Assembly (NCBI RefSeq): GCF_041154745.1
Contig: NZ_AP031573.1
Span: 372,001 to 436,000, forward strand
Direction of reading: 5' to 3'
Source of the DNA: Flavobacterium sp. CFS9
Lineage (GTDB): Bacteria > Bacteroidota > Bacteroidia > Flavobacteriales > Flavobacteriaceae
DNA: 64,000 bases
How positions within the stretch are numbered: position 1 is the first letter of the stretch; every line of letters starts with the position of its first letter. The position numbers and the translations under genes were made by a program. This document shows, piece after piece, positions 8,139 through 17,126 of this stretch. The notes under the pieces were generated by a model. That model saw only the letters and a program-made list of their open reading frames with translations. It was not told the origin of the DNA and did not search any database.

Positions 8139-9341
8139 ATGATTAACCCATCGGCACCAGGCTGGATAGATAAGTTTTTTAGCGAACAGAAGTTTTCGGA
8201 GGCTATTCCTTTTGAGACTCCTGAGTCGTTTTACCATAAAGTCAGAGAAACCGGTTTTATTTACGGTCACATCATCGCTATAGATTCTCAGATTCCAATC
8301 CCAATAAAAGGCTGGTTCAAAACCGAAATTTCCAAAGTAGCTTTATTAAATACTTTGTATGGTGTTTTTTGTTTGGAAAAAAGAAGTTCAGAACCAAATA
8401 ATTTTATTTCAGAAGTTTTAAAATTCTATAAAGAAATGAGTCCGGAAGGTTTTAATATCTTTAAAATTCTGCTTCCAAAAGACACTCCTTCTCTTTCATT
8501 AGAAAACATTATAGATCAGCGTGTTCAGACCAATGACAGTATTATCAGTAAAAACTTTTCGCATTTAGTAACCAATGCGCTTTTGTTTATTGATGTACTG
8601 GCTTTCAGACAATATTTAGAACACGGAACTATTCCTGAAAAATACTTAAAACGAATCGAAGAAACCGTTATGGGTATCGTGGCTCTGGCTTTAAAAACCA
8701 AGACCATAAAATCTCAGCATGACGACTTACTGATTAAACTTTTTGAGGCCTCTATACGTTATTCTAAATTTTCGAAGGTTACGGTTGATACTTTAGAAAC
8801 ATTACAATTGGACTTTTACACCCATAAACTCGAACACTATTATTTGATTGATATGGCCGGAATGGCTTTGTGGAGCGATGGTGTTGTAGAAAACGAAGAA
8901 GCTTACTTTTTGTACTCTTTAGGATCGATGATGGGAATTTCTGATGATTTTGTGACCAAAAGCATTGAAACGACCAACACGTTCATTACTACTCACAAAA
9001 AGAAGATTCCTTACTTTAATTACTCCAATCCTGTAAAACATTTTTACGACCAAATGACCCACAGTGTGGTAAAGCTGATTGTAAGAAACAAAAACAGATT
9101 AGTTAAGGAAATTATTCAAAGTAAAGAATTAATGGTTCTGCTGGCTTATTCTACCACCAGAGATCTGGACGCTAAAGAAAAGAAAAAAGTAAAAAAACAG
9201 CTTTTGGACATCTGCAAAACGATTCCGTCGCTTACCATATTTTTACTGCCCGGAGGAAGTTTATTACTGCCGATTCTTATCAAATTTATTCCAACTTTAC
9301 TCCCGTCTGCTTTTAATGAAAACCTGGACGAAAACGAATAA
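8139..9341 (+). CDS. LETM1-related (biofilm-associated) protein
   Basis: A 400-residue protein whose opening (MINPSAPGWIDKFF) and C terminus match my memory of a flavobacterial family annotated as LETM1-related biofilm-associated protein. The C-terminal ~60 residues (ELMVLLAYSTTRDLDAKEKK, then LTIFLLPGGSLLLPILIKFI) resemble the hydrophobic helix and ribosome-binding-like region of LETM1. A TerB-like helical segment (MAGMALWSDGVVENEEAYFL) lies near residues 240-270. The biochemical role is not established. Own promoter box upstream and a shared terminator downstream. Confidence 0.7.
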   Translation: MINPSAPGWIDKFFSEQKFSEAIPFETPESFYHKVRETGFIYGHIIAIDSQIPIPIKGWFKTEISKVALLNTLYGVFCLEKRSSEPNNFISEVLKFYKEMSPEGFNIFKILLPKDTPSLSLENIIDQRVQTNDSIISKNFSHLVTNALLFIDVLAFRQYLEHGTIPEKYLKRIEETVMGIVALALKTKTIKSQHDDLLIKLFEASIRYSKFSKVTVDTLETLQLDFYTHKLEHYYLIDMAGMALWSDGVVENEEAYFLYSLGSMMGISDDFVTKSIETTNTFITTHKKKIPYFNYSNPVKHFYDQMTHSVVKLIVRNKNRLVKEIIQSKELMVLLAYSTTRDLDAKEKKKVKKQLLDICKTIPSLTIFLLPGGSLLLPILIKFIPTLLPSAFNENLDENE

Positions 9342-9368
9342 AAAAATCGCCCTTTTGAGGCGATTTTT
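9342..9368. terminator. bidirectional hairpin terminator
   Basis: AAAAATCGCC / GGCGATTTTT with a 7-base loop, between the convergent LETM1-related and carbonic anhydrase genes. Confidence 0.88.
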
Positions 9369-9374
9369 TTTATA

Positions 9375-10010
9375 TTATAGATCTAACTGATAAACTTCAT
9401 CAAGCTCCTCATTTGAAGCAATATTCACATTTAAATCGGTTACAAAACCTGAATTTAAACCGTAAACCCATCCGTGAAGCATCAAATCCTGTCCGTTTTT
9501 CCAGGCTCCCTGAACGATAGAGGTTTTAGCTAAATTGTAAACTTGCTCTTTTGCATTGATTTCAACGAAAGTATTGAAACGCTCTGTCTCATCTTCAATT
9601 GAATTCAGGTACTTATCGTGCAGACGGTATTCATCTTTAATGTGACGAATCCAGTTATCGATAATTCCAACAGACTGATTGCCCATAGCAGCTTTCACAC
9701 CACCACAGCCATAATGTCCGCAAACAATAACGTGTTTCACTTTTAAAACATTTACCGCATAATCCAAAACACTCAACATATTCATATCAGAGTGTACTAC
9801 CATATTGGCGATGTTACGGTGTACGAAAACCTCACCCGGTTTAGCTCCAATAATTTCATTTGCCGGAACACGACTGTCTGAACATCCAATCCATAACAAT
9901 GGCGGTGTTTGTCCTTTTGCCAGATCAGCAAAATAATTAGGATCTAACGCTAATGATTTTTCAACCCACTGTCTGTTATTTTCAAGTAATTGCTTATAAA
10001 ACTCTCTCAT
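9375..10010 (-). CDS. beta-class carbonic anhydrase
   Basis: A 211-residue beta-carbonic anhydrase. Zinc ligands are C43 (CSDSRVPANE), H99 and C102 (VCGHYGCGGV); D45 and R47 form the catalytic dyad. HRNIANMV follows at ~65-71 as expected. It interconverts CO2 and bicarbonate in the cytoplasm. It lies 128 bases downstream of a SulP anion transporter gene read in the same direction; this pairing suggests bicarbonate uptake coupled to CO2/bicarbonate conversion. Confidence 0.94.
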   Translation of the reverse strand: MREFYKQLLENNRQWVEKSLALDPNYFADLAKGQTPPLLWIGCSDSRVPANEIIGAKPGEVFVHRNIANMVVHSDMNMLSVLDYAVNVLKVKHVIVCGHYGCGGVKAAMGNQSVGIIDNWIRHIKDEYRLHDKYLNSIEDETERFNTFVEINAKEQVYNLAKTSIVQGAWKNGQDLMLHGWVYGLNSGFVTDLNVNIASNEELDEVYQLDL

Positions 10011-10138
10011 TTTTTTGTTTTTTGTTTGGTATTCCTGTTTGCTAAAATCTACTAAAAAAAACTTATCGTAAAGTTATCTAATTTTTAGTACTTCTCGCTC
10101 TCCGGAAATACCTTAATTAATATAATTTATTTATAAAT

Positions 10139-11779
10139 TTATTTTACGTTTTCTTTTTGAACCAAAGTTCTTTTGGCAACATCATAATAATGCTCTATCG
10201 ACACATGATTATTAATGTCCGGTGAATTCTCAAGCTCATATGCTTTCTTGAACCCTTTCAGCTTTACTTTAATATTTTCGTCAATTGCTCTTGTTTCTTT
10301 AAACTCACGAATCAAATCTAAAACATCATGGGCAATATACTCTGTATCGGCAGCATTGATAATTACTTTAGAATTTTCCGGAATTTCATTTAAGGTCGAC
10401 TTAATAGCAGCCTTATTCAAAAATGAAACTTCCTGTGCTAAATCGATATGGATGACATCACCATCTTCGTACTCTTCTTTTTTGAAACTGTAGGCTCTTT
10501 TCAGATTTCCTCTCAATACAAAAATAATACTGATAACAATTCCTAAAGCTACTCCTTTAAGTAAATCTGTTGCTACAACAAATACTAAAGTGGCAATAAA
10601 CGGTACGAACTGATATTTTCCTTTTTCCCAGAAATGTTTGAAAGTTGCAGGTTTTGCCAGTTTATACCCTACTAAAATTAAAACCGTTGCCAAAGTTGCT
10701 AATGGAATTTTGTTTAATAATGCCGGAATCGATAAAACACTGATCAGCAAAAGCACACCATGAATAATAGCCGACATTTTTGATTTTGCTCCTGCGTTAT
10801 TATTCGCAGATGATCTTACCACAACGGATGTCATTGGCAAACCACCTAAAAGCGAACTTACTATATTACCAATTCCCTGCGCTCTAAGCTCAACATTGGT
10901 ATCGGTGTAACGTTTTTGAACATCCATTCTATCAGACGCCTCAATACATAACAAGGTCTCAATAGAGGCAACTATCGCGATTGTAATAGCAACCACCCAA
11001 ACTTGCGGATTGGTAACCGCAGCAAAATTGGGCAGAATTATAATTGATTTAAATTCATCAAAAGATTTTGGAACCGGCAAAGAAACTAAATGTTCATTTG
11101 CAATTGCCAGTGAACTCCCTGTTGAAGTAAAAAACTCGTTTAAAATTATTCCGGTAATAACCGCAACAAGTGCTCCCGGAATTAATTTCAATCTTTTTAA
11201 AAAAGGAACTTTCTCCCATGAAATTAAGATCGCGAACGAAACAAGTGAAACTACAACCGCTCCTAAATGAATATGATTTAAAACATCGAATAAAAAAGAA
11301 AAAGAATTGCTTCCGTCGTTTTGAATAAACGCCTGATCTCCTTCAAAATCAGCATCGTAACCAAAAGCGTGCGGCAACTGTTTCAGAATGATAATAATTC
11401 CGATACCTGCCAACATTCCTTCAATAACGTTGGTCGGAAAATAATTGGAGATACTTCCGGCCTTCAAAAATCCTAATGCTAATTGAATTAATCCAGCTAT
11501 AAAAACAGACATTAAAAACACATCAAAAGCACCTAAATCTGTAATAGCGGTCAAGATGATAGCGGTCAGTCCAGCTGCAGGCCCGGAGACACTAATATGG
11601 GACTGGCTTAAATAACCTACCACAATACCCCCAACAACACCTGCGATAATTCCCGAAAATAAAGGTGCTCCGGAAGCCATTGCAATACCTAAACACAATG
11701 GAAGAGCTACCAAGAAAACCACTAAACCTGAAGCAAAATCAGATTTAAGGTTGGCAAAAAGATTGATTTTTTTTGTCAT
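10139..11779 (-). CDS. SulP family inorganic anion (probably bicarbonate) transporter
   Basis: A 546-residue membrane protein. The transmembrane core (residues ~15-425) starts with FASGLVVFLVALPLCLGIAM and has SulP landmarks such as SVSGPAAGLTAII, IGNIVSSLLGGLPMTSVVVR and NNNAGAKSKMSAIIHG. A cytoplasmic STAS domain follows at ~440-530 (VSFLNKAAIKSTLNEIPENS). SulP proteins carry sulfate, bicarbonate or other anions. The adjacent carbonic anhydrase argues for bicarbonate, which is an inference. Confidence 0.9.
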   Translation of the reverse strand: MTKKINLFANLKSDFASGLVVFLVALPLCLGIAMASGAPLFSGIIAGVVGGIVVGYLSQSHISVSGPAAGLTAIILTAITDLGAFDVFLMSVFIAGLIQLALGFLKAGSISNYFPTNVIEGMLAGIGIIIILKQLPHAFGYDADFEGDQAFIQNDGSNSFSFLFDVLNHIHLGAVVVSLVSFAILISWEKVPFLKRLKLIPGALVAVITGIILNEFFTSTGSSLAIANEHLVSLPVPKSFDEFKSIIILPNFAAVTNPQVWVVAITIAIVASIETLLCIEASDRMDVQKRYTDTNVELRAQGIGNIVSSLLGGLPMTSVVVRSSANNNAGAKSKMSAIIHGVLLLISVLSIPALLNKIPLATLATVLILVGYKLAKPATFKHFWEKGKYQFVPFIATLVFVVATDLLKGVALGIVISIIFVLRGNLKRAYSFKKEEYEDGDVIHIDLAQEVSFLNKAAIKSTLNEIPENSKVIINAADTEYIAHDVLDLIREFKETRAIDENIKVKLKGFKKAYELENSPDINNHVSIEHYYDVAKRTLVQKENVK

Positions 11780-11858
11780 AGCACAATACTAATAAATTAT
11801 TCATTAAAGACTTACTGCAATTAACAAAATGCAGTTCAATTTAAAATAATCGGAAGTA

Positions 11859-12143
11859 TTATGCCAAATTAGGAGGTGGAGCAAAAATGCTCGGAGAAAT
11901 ATTGTCTAGTTTTACAATATTTTCAGACACTATGGTCTTTTTTTCTATATAAACTGGCATAACAACTTCATGTTGAAGTATTGCCGGATAAACAGCAGCC
12001 TTAAGTTCTTTGTGTGAATGTTCCTCTTCAGAAAAACTAAAAAATATCGACGCATCATTGCTTTTCTTCATTACCGTCACAATAGTTGGGGTAGATAAGA
12101 AGGCAATAAAGATGAATAATAATATGCGAGCGACTAATTTCAT
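11859..12143 (-). CDS. small membrane-anchored/exported hypothetical protein (94 aa)
   Basis: One N-terminal hydrophobic helix (ARILLFIFIAFLSTPTIVTV), then about 70 polar residues ending in IFAPPPNLA. A short EEEHSHKELK segment is acidic and histidine-containing. It sits 80 bases upstream of the SulP gene in the same direction and could be cotranscribed. No family recognised. Confidence 0.6.
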   Translation of the reverse strand: MKLVARILLFIFIAFLSTPTIVTVMKKSNDASIFFSFSEEEHSHKELKAAVYPAILQHEVVMPVYIEKKTIVSENIVKLDNISPSIFAPPPNLA

Positions 12144-12224
12144 TGGAACAAAAATAGTGTTAAACGGCTAAAATCAAAGCGAGAGGCCTAAAAATTTAAA
12201 CAAATTTAACAATCATAAAAAACA

Positions 12225-12246
12225 GAATGGTCAAACCCGACCATTC
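12225..12246 (-). terminator. hairpin terminator of dps
   Basis: Perfect arms GAATGGTC / GACCATTC with a 6-base loop. Read leftward it is followed by a T-tract (tgttttttatg), so it ends the dps transcript. Confidence 0.8.
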
Positions 12247-12276
12247 CGCTATAGTAATCACTTTAGAAACAACAAA

Positions 12277-12756
12277 TTACAGCTCTTCTTCAAGCCATGC
12301 ATTCATCATCCAAATTGTTTTTTCCTGCTCTGCAATGAAGTCACTCATCATCGAATTTGTCCCTTCATCGTTAATTTCATCCGATTGTTTTAAAATTCCT
12401 CTTTCAATTTTCAATAAATCCGTTAAAGAGCTCACAATTAAGTGAACCGCTTTTTCGTCATTTGAAATATTTTTCCCAACAGTTAATTTGTTATTTTTAA
12501 TGTAGTCTTCAAAAGTATGTAAAGGAGTTCCGCCGATAGTTAAAACCCTTTCTGCAATCAAATCAATTTTCAACTGGGAATCTGTATACAATTCTTCAAA
12601 CTTTACATGCAGATCAAAAAAACGTTTCCCACGAATATTCCAATGCAACCCCCTTAGATTCTGGTAATATACCTGAAAATTTGACAACAGAACATTTAAT
12701 TCTTTTACTAACAACTCTGATTCCTTCACTGGTAAACCTAAAATATTTGTTTTCAT
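12277..12756 (-). CDS. dps: DNA-binding ferritin-like protein Dps
   Basis: Start chosen at 12756 (MKTNILGLPVKES), the usual family N terminus; an ATG nine bases earlier would add MRT. The four-helix ferritin fold shows the inter-subunit ferroxidase residues in LHWNIRGKRFFDLHVKFEEL (His, Asp, Glu) and the C-terminal IAEQEKTIWMMNAWLEEEL. Dps dodecamers oxidise Fe(II) with hydrogen peroxide, store iron and protect DNA. It is divergent from oxyR with only 107 bases between the starts, so OxyR control is very likely. Confidence 0.94.
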   Translation of the reverse strand: MKTNILGLPVKESELLVKELNVLLSNFQVYYQNLRGLHWNIRGKRFFDLHVKFEELYTDSQLKIDLIAERVLTIGGTPLHTFEDYIKNNKLTVGKNISNDEKAVHLIVSSLTDLLKIERGILKQSDEINDEGTNSMMSDFIAEQEKTIWMMNAWLEEEL

Positions 12757-12783
12757 AGTTCTCATTTTATAATGTGATTACTA

Positions 12784-12791
12784 CAAATTTA
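12784..12791 (-). promoter_or_regulatory. -7 box of dps
   Basis: TAAATTTG on the minus strand (CAAATTTA on +) matches TAnnTTTG and lies 27 bases upstream of the chosen dps start. Confidence 0.6.
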
Positions 12792-12835
12792 AAATAAGTT
12801 CTCTGAAAATAATATAAAAAAAAATTATATTTCCT

Positions 12836-12843
12836 TATTTTTG
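12836..12843 (+). promoter_or_regulatory. -7 box of oxyR
   Basis: TATTTTTG matches TAnnTTTG and ends 20 bases before the oxyR ATG at 12864. Together with the dps box it makes a compact divergent promoter region of about 100 bp. Confidence 0.6.
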
Positions 12844-12863
12844 CATCAAAAATTACTATCAAG

Positions 12864-13805
12864 ATGACTATAACCCAATTGCAATATGTACTAGCTGTTG
12901 CCGAGCATAAAAATTTCACCCTTGCTGCCGAAAAATGTTTCGTTACCCAGCCTACACTGAGTATGCAGATTCAGAAGATCGAGGAAGAACTTAGCATTCA
13001 AATTTTTGACAGAAGTAAAAAACCTATTCAACTTACAGATATTGGTCAGAAAATCGTAAACCAGGCTAAGAATATTGTAAATGAAGCTGATCGTATTAAG
13101 GATATTGTAGAACAGCAAAAAGGTTTTATTGGAGGAGAATTCCGTCTGGGAATTATCCCAACCATTATGCCGACACTTTTACCGATGTTTTTAAACAATT
13201 TCATCAAGAAATACCCAAAAGTAAAGCTCCTGATCGAAGAGCTTAACACGGATGAAATTATCCTGAAGTTAAAAAATGGTCATTTGGATGCCGCTATTGC
13301 CGCAACTCCGCTTGAAGACGAAAAAATAAAAGAAATCGTATTGTATTTCGAACCTTTTGTAGCTTATATCCCGGAACATCACGCCAGTTTTCAAAAGGAA
13401 GAAATTGAAGTTGCAGACTTAAACATTAACGAAATCCTGCTTCTTCAGGACGGGCACTGTTTTAGAGACGGAATTTTGAATTTATGCAAAAATGCCAGTG
13501 ACGTTGATCAGAATAATTTTCAGATCCAAAGCGGAAGCTTCGAGACTCTGATAAAATTAGCCGACGAAGGTTTGGGTACAACGCTACTTCCGTATTTGCA
13601 CACCCTGGATTTAAAAGATTCCGACAAACAAAAACTGCGTAACTTTAAGGAACCTAAACCTGCTCGTGAGGTAAGTTTGATTTACCCAAAGAGCGAATTA
13701 AAAATGCAGATCATTGACGCCCTCAGATCTACAATTGCAGGAGTTATAAAAGGAGCAATTGTTTTTCAGAACGTTCAGATCATCAGTCCGCTACAAAAGA
13801 AATAA
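12864..13805 (+). CDS. oxyR: hydrogen peroxide-sensing LysR-type regulator OxyR
   Basis: A 313-residue LysR-family regulator: N-terminal winged HTH (MTITQLQYVLAVAEHKNFTL, then KCFVTQPTLSMQIQKIEEEL) and a C-terminal effector domain. The two peroxide-sensing cysteines fall exactly at C199 and C208 (GHCFRDGILNLCKNA), the same positions as in E. coli OxyR. Oxidation to the disulphide activates catalase, dps and peroxidase genes. The divergent dps gene is the obvious local target. Confidence 0.95.
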   Translation: MTITQLQYVLAVAEHKNFTLAAEKCFVTQPTLSMQIQKIEEELSIQIFDRSKKPIQLTDIGQKIVNQAKNIVNEADRIKDIVEQQKGFIGGEFRLGIIPTIMPTLLPMFLNNFIKKYPKVKLLIEELNTDEIILKLKNGHLDAAIAATPLEDEKIKEIVLYFEPFVAYIPEHHASFQKEEIEVADLNINEILLLQDGHCFRDGILNLCKNASDVDQNNFQIQSGSFETLIKLADEGLGTTLLPYLHTLDLKDSDKQKLRNFKEPKPAREVSLIYPKSELKMQIIDALRSTIAGVIKGAIVFQNVQIISPLQKK

Positions 13806-13811
13806 AAATAA

Positions 13812-13836
13812 AAAAGGAGCCAATTTGGCTCCTTTT
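13812..13836. terminator. bidirectional hairpin terminator
   Basis: AAAAGGAGCC / GGCTCCTTTT hairpin with a 5-base loop between the convergent oxyR and 13840-14037 genes. Confidence 0.87.
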
Positions 13837-13839
13837 CTT

Positions 13840-14037
13840 TTATACTTTAATTAGTAGTAGACTTTGCTTTAATTCTGGTTTTTCAATAATGAAATTTAAT
13901 AACCATTCTTGTAATTGTTCCATTTCGTACGGTAACAGTGTTTTGATAGCTTTTTCTAATTCTTTGCAGAAAAGTATCGGGTCGAAACTCACTCTCTCAA
14001 GTATTGATTTCGTGTAATCAAACATCATTTTTGACAT
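13840..14037 (-). CDS. small hypothetical protein (65 aa)
   Basis: A 65-residue, mostly helical soluble protein (KSILERVSFDPILFCKELEK, then LLPYEMEQLQEWLLNFIIEK). No signal peptide and no domain recognised. It has its own unit, ending directly at the hairpin shared with oxyR, which supports it being a real gene. The 166 bases upstream (14038-14203) show no other gene. Confidence 0.65.
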   Translation of the reverse strand: MSKMMFDYTKSILERVSFDPILFCKELEKAIKTLLPYEMEQLQEWLLNFIIEKPELKQSLLLIKV

Positions 14038-14203
14038 AATAAAATAAGATTTTTTGGGGTTATCTATATTTTTAAACTCGCAACAAATTTAAACAAATAT
14101 CATTCATTGGTACTGATTTTAACTTATTTTTTTAAAAACTTTAGCAGCGAATACGATTTCTTACTAAACATAAATCAATATAGAATCATTCTAAACAACT
14201 CAT

Positions 14204-14869
14204 TTAAACCTTTTTAAAGGCTCTAAACATTTCTCTTTTTCCGGGAGGTCCTGCCAATTTTTCAACAGTAAAACCAACCTCCATCATACTTCTTTTAACA
14301 ACTCCGCGGGCAGCATATGTTACCAAAACTCCATTTGGCTTTAAACTTTGGTACATTTTTCGAAAAATTTCGGTGCTCCACAGCTCCGGCTGCACCCTAT
14401 ATCCGAAGGCATCAAAGTAAATCAAATCAAAAATTTCAAAATCGTCAATTTCATCAAAAAATTGTTTCCTTTTGGTTAACATGAAATCAGCACTGATAAC
14501 CTCTTTCTGATTCCACTCGCATTCGTGCATTTTTGCAAAAACATCTTTATAATTGTCAGCCTCCAGTTCAGCAACATAATTCATCGCCAAAACTTCTTTC
14601 GCATCCACCGGGTAAGCCTCTACTCCAACATAATCAATTTGCTGCTGCTTTTCGTTGGATTCCAAAAAAGTAATAAACGCATTCAAACCGGTTCCGAAAC
14701 CTATCTCAAGAATACTTACCGGAGCAACATCAAATAACGAAAGCCCGTTTTTTATAAATACATGTTTGGCTTCCTGAATAGCTCCATGTTTTGAATGGTA
14801 AGACTCATTCCATTCGTGTAAATGAATTGTTGTTGAGCCATCTAGCGTTTTAATTATTTCTCTTTTCAC
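14204..14869 (-). CDS. mnmD: tRNA 5-methylaminomethyl-2-thiouridine(34) methyltransferase MnmD
   Basis: A 221-residue stand-alone MnmD, without the MnmC oxidase half. It begins with the family's TLDGSTTIHLHEWNESYHSK, has the SAM-binding motif ILEIGFGTGLNAFITF, and continues with YFDAFGYRVQPELWSTEIF and the VLVTYAARGVVKRSMMEVGF end. It methylates nm5s2U34 to mnm5s2U34 in the wobble position of certain tRNAs. It is divergent from ilvE with 317 bases between. Confidence 0.92.
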   Translation of the reverse strand: MKREIIKTLDGSTTIHLHEWNESYHSKHGAIQEAKHVFIKNGLSLFDVAPVSILEIGFGTGLNAFITFLESNEKQQQIDYVGVEAYPVDAKEVLAMNYVAELEADNYKDVFAKMHECEWNQKEVISADFMLTKRKQFFDEIDDFEIFDLIYFDAFGYRVQPELWSTEIFRKMYQSLKPNGVLVTYAARGVVKRSMMEVGFTVEKLAGPPGKREMFRAFKKV

Positions 14870-15186
14870 CTTATTTCGGAATTAGCAATCTTTTTCTATT
14901 GATATATGAGGTATTTTCAGTGCCAAATTTAGTCAAAACAAATGCGTAAAGCCTTAAAAAACGGTTCGTTTTTCATAAATTCTTTATAAAAATGTCTTAA
15001 TTTTTTCACTTTATTATAAGATGTATAAATCTCAGTTAAAGGCCGCAAATAATGCAGTTTTACTAAGCAAATTATATATTTTTACTTAATTTTGCATTGA
15101 GAAAAATCTATTACTCACCAAATCATTGGTTTAGATTTTCTTTATTATTAATGCTAATTACATAAAAAAAACTTTACATATTAATT
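14870..15186. other. 317-base intergenic region between mnmD and ilvE
   Basis: Holds no coding sequence that I can support. A TAATTTTG box at 15087-15094 fits the ilvE promoter. The rest is AT-rich. No T-box, riboswitch or leader-peptide structure could be made out by eye. Confidence 0.6.
15087..15094 (+). promoter_or_regulatory. -7 box of ilvE
   Basis: TAATTTTG matches TAnnTTTG; the start codon is 92 bases downstream, leaving an untranslated leader of about 85 bases. Confidence 0.5.
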
Positions 15187-16257
15187 ATGAGTACAACTCA
15201 AACCAACAAAATTGAAATCAGAAAAGCAACTTCGTCAAAAATAAGCGGGGTAGACTTTCAAAATTTAAGCTTTGGTTCTGTTTTTACAGACCATTTATTC
15301 GAGTGTGATTTTAAAAATGGAGAATGGCAAAATCCTGTCATTAAGCCTTATGCTCCAATTTTAATGGATCCGTCTTCAAAAGTCTTCCACTACGGACAAG
15401 CTATTTTTGAAGGAATGAAAGCTTATAAAGATGACAATAATGATGTTTGGTTGTTCAGACCGGATGAAAACTTCAAGCGTTTTAACAACTCAGCAGTACG
15501 TATGGCTATGCCGGAAGTTCCTGAAGCTGTTTTTATGGACGGTTTGAACGAATTATTAAAAATTGATCAGGAATGGATTCAAAAAGGAAACGGAAGCAGC
15601 ATGTACATCCGTCCTTTTATGATTGCAACCGGTGCCGGTGTTGTAGCAAATCCTTCTGACGAATATAAATTCATGATTTTACTTTCTCCTGCACAATCTT
15701 ATTACGGAGGTGAAGTGAAAGTAATTATCGCTGAACATTACAGTAGAGCGGCAAACGGAGGAATTGGAGCTGCCAAAGCTGCCGGAAACTATGCTGCACA
15801 ATTTTACCCAACCAATCTGGCAAACAAAGATGGTTTCCAACAGGTAATCTGGACAGATGATGCCACACATACTAAACTGGAAGAAGCAGGAACTATGAAC
15901 GTTTTCTTCAGAATCAATGATACTTTATTAACCGCTCCAACAAGCGAAAGAATCTTAGACGGTATTACCAGAAAAAGTTTGATCGCTATCGCAGAAAAAG
16001 AAGGACTTAAAGTTGAAGTTCGTCCTGTTATTGTATCAGAATTGGTAGAAGCGGCTAAAAACGGATCTTTGAAAGAAATTTTCGGAGCGGGAACTGCTGC
16101 TGTAGTTAGCGTTATTAAAGGCTTCTCTTATCAGGATACTTATTACGAAATGGCTCCTCTTGAGAATTCTTATGCTTCTTTACTAAAAGAAAAACTAACA
16201 AGTCTTCAAAACAAACTTTCTGAAGATACTTTTGGCTGGACTGTAAAAGTTCAGTAA
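15187..16257 (+). CDS. ilvE: branched-chain amino acid aminotransferase
   Basis: A 356-residue fold-IV PLP aminotransferase of the longer (BCAT II) type. Landmarks are FHYGQAIFEGMKAYKDD, YIRPFMIATGAGVVANPSDE, the PLP lysine K197 in GGIGAAKAAGNYAAQF, and EEAGTMNVFF near the substrate pocket. TRKSLIAIA and EIFGAGTAAVVSVI complete the cofactor-binding loops. It exchanges the amino group between glutamate and the 2-keto acids of Leu, Ile and Val in the cytoplasm. Monocistronic between its own promoter box and a strong terminator. Confidence 0.94.
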   Translation: MSTTQTNKIEIRKATSSKISGVDFQNLSFGSVFTDHLFECDFKNGEWQNPVIKPYAPILMDPSSKVFHYGQAIFEGMKAYKDDNNDVWLFRPDENFKRFNNSAVRMAMPEVPEAVFMDGLNELLKIDQEWIQKGNGSSMYIRPFMIATGAGVVANPSDEYKFMILLSPAQSYYGGEVKVIIAEHYSRAANGGIGAAKAAGNYAAQFYPTNLANKDGFQQVIWTDDATHTKLEEAGTMNVFFRINDTLLTAPTSERILDGITRKSLIAIAEKEGLKVEVRPVIVSELVEAAKNGSLKEIFGAGTAAVVSVIKGFSYQDTYYEMAPLENSYASLLKEKLTSLQNKLSEDTFGWTVKVQ

Positions 16258-16277
16258 TCCAAAAATATAAATTATAT

Positions 16278-16310
16278 AAACCCGACAGGTTTCAGAAACC
16301 TATCGGGTTT
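16278..16310. terminator. bidirectional hairpin terminator
   Basis: AAACCCGACAGGTTT / AAACCTATCGGGTTT arms (one mismatch) with a short loop, between convergent ilvE and the pyrophosphohydrolase gene. Confidence 0.87.
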
Positions 16311-16315
16311 TCATA

Positions 16316-16696
16316 CTAGAACAATTTTGAAAAATCAGGCTTAAAATAGTTTGGCCCTTTCATTACTTTTCCGTCCTCTCTGTAAATTGGCTTGCCGTCT
16401 TCTCCTAATTTACTCATATTACTGCGTTGAATCTCATCAAAAACAGCTTCAATTTTATCCTGCAGACCGTGCTCGATAATGGTTCCGCACAAAATATACA
16501 TCATATCCCCAAGCGCATCAGCAATCTCAACCAAATCATTATTCTGAACTGCTTCCAGATATTCTTCGTTTTCCTCCTTCATTAAATTATAACGAAGCAG
16601 TTTTTTCGTTTCTCCTAAATCAGCAATCGGCTCGAGACTATGTCCTATTCTAAAAGCAGTATGAAACTCAGTCACCGCATCAAGTTGTTTCTTCAT
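16316..16696 (-). CDS. MazG-like nucleotide pyrophosphohydrolase
   Basis: A 126-residue all-alpha NTP pyrophosphohydrolase. The metal-binding pattern ExxE ... ExxD is seen as EENEEYLEAV and EIADALGDMMYILCG. The C-terminal REDGKVMKGPNYFKPDFSKL is typical of the phosphoribosyl-ATP/MazG-like subfamily that is common in Bacteroidota. It should hydrolyse a (d)NTP or similar nucleotide to the monophosphate and pyrophosphate; substrate unknown. Monocistronic. Confidence 0.82.
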   Translation of the reverse strand: MKKQLDAVTEFHTAFRIGHSLEPIADLGETKKLLRYNLMKEENEEYLEAVQNNDLVEIADALGDMMYILCGTIIEHGLQDKIEAVFDEIQRSNMSKLGEDGKPIYREDGKVMKGPNYFKPDFSKLF

Positions 16697-16752
16697 GATA
16701 TTATTTTGATTAAATGAAATACCAAATTAGCAACAATTCGTATACAATTCTC

Positions 16753-16760
16753 TAAATTTG
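16753..16760 (+). promoter_or_regulatory. -7 box of the 62-aa membrane protein gene
   Basis: TAAATTTG, an exact TAnnTTTG match, ends 19 bases before the ATG at 16780. Confidence 0.55.
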
Positions 16761-16779
16761 CCAAAAATAATTTTCAACT

Positions 16780-16968
16780 ATGTTTAGTCAAGGACAATTA
16801 ATATTCGGACTCTGTTTTTTTATTGCATTCGTAATCGTAATGATATTCGCCTATCGAAAAGATCTTGCTTTACACAAGATTTTCTATAAAGGCAATTACA
16901 AAGTACTACTCGTCTTTTTACTTTTTATTGCCATTTTATTTGTAATTAAATTTTTCTTCAAAAGATAA
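16780..16968 (+). CDS. small two-helix membrane protein (62 aa)
   Basis: Two predicted membrane helices (LIFGLCFFIAFVIVMIFAYR and VLLVFLLFIAILFVIKFFF) joined by a basic loop (KDLALHKIFYKGNYK). A good promoter box just upstream supports expression. Similar tiny proteins are common in flavobacteria; function unknown. Confidence 0.7.
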   Translation: MFSQGQLIFGLCFFIAFVIVMIFAYRKDLALHKIFYKGNYKVLLVFLLFIAILFVIKFFFKR

Positions 16969-17126
16969 AACCGAAAAGAAAGTTTTCGATTTCAAATAAA
17001 ACCATTTTCAGTACGTTTTATTTGATTTTCTCTTCCGATAATGGTATAAAATGTACTTTTACCAAAGTGTTATTAGTGCGACTAGTAATAAATTTATAAC
17101 TTTACGACTCCAAATAAACCATTCCA

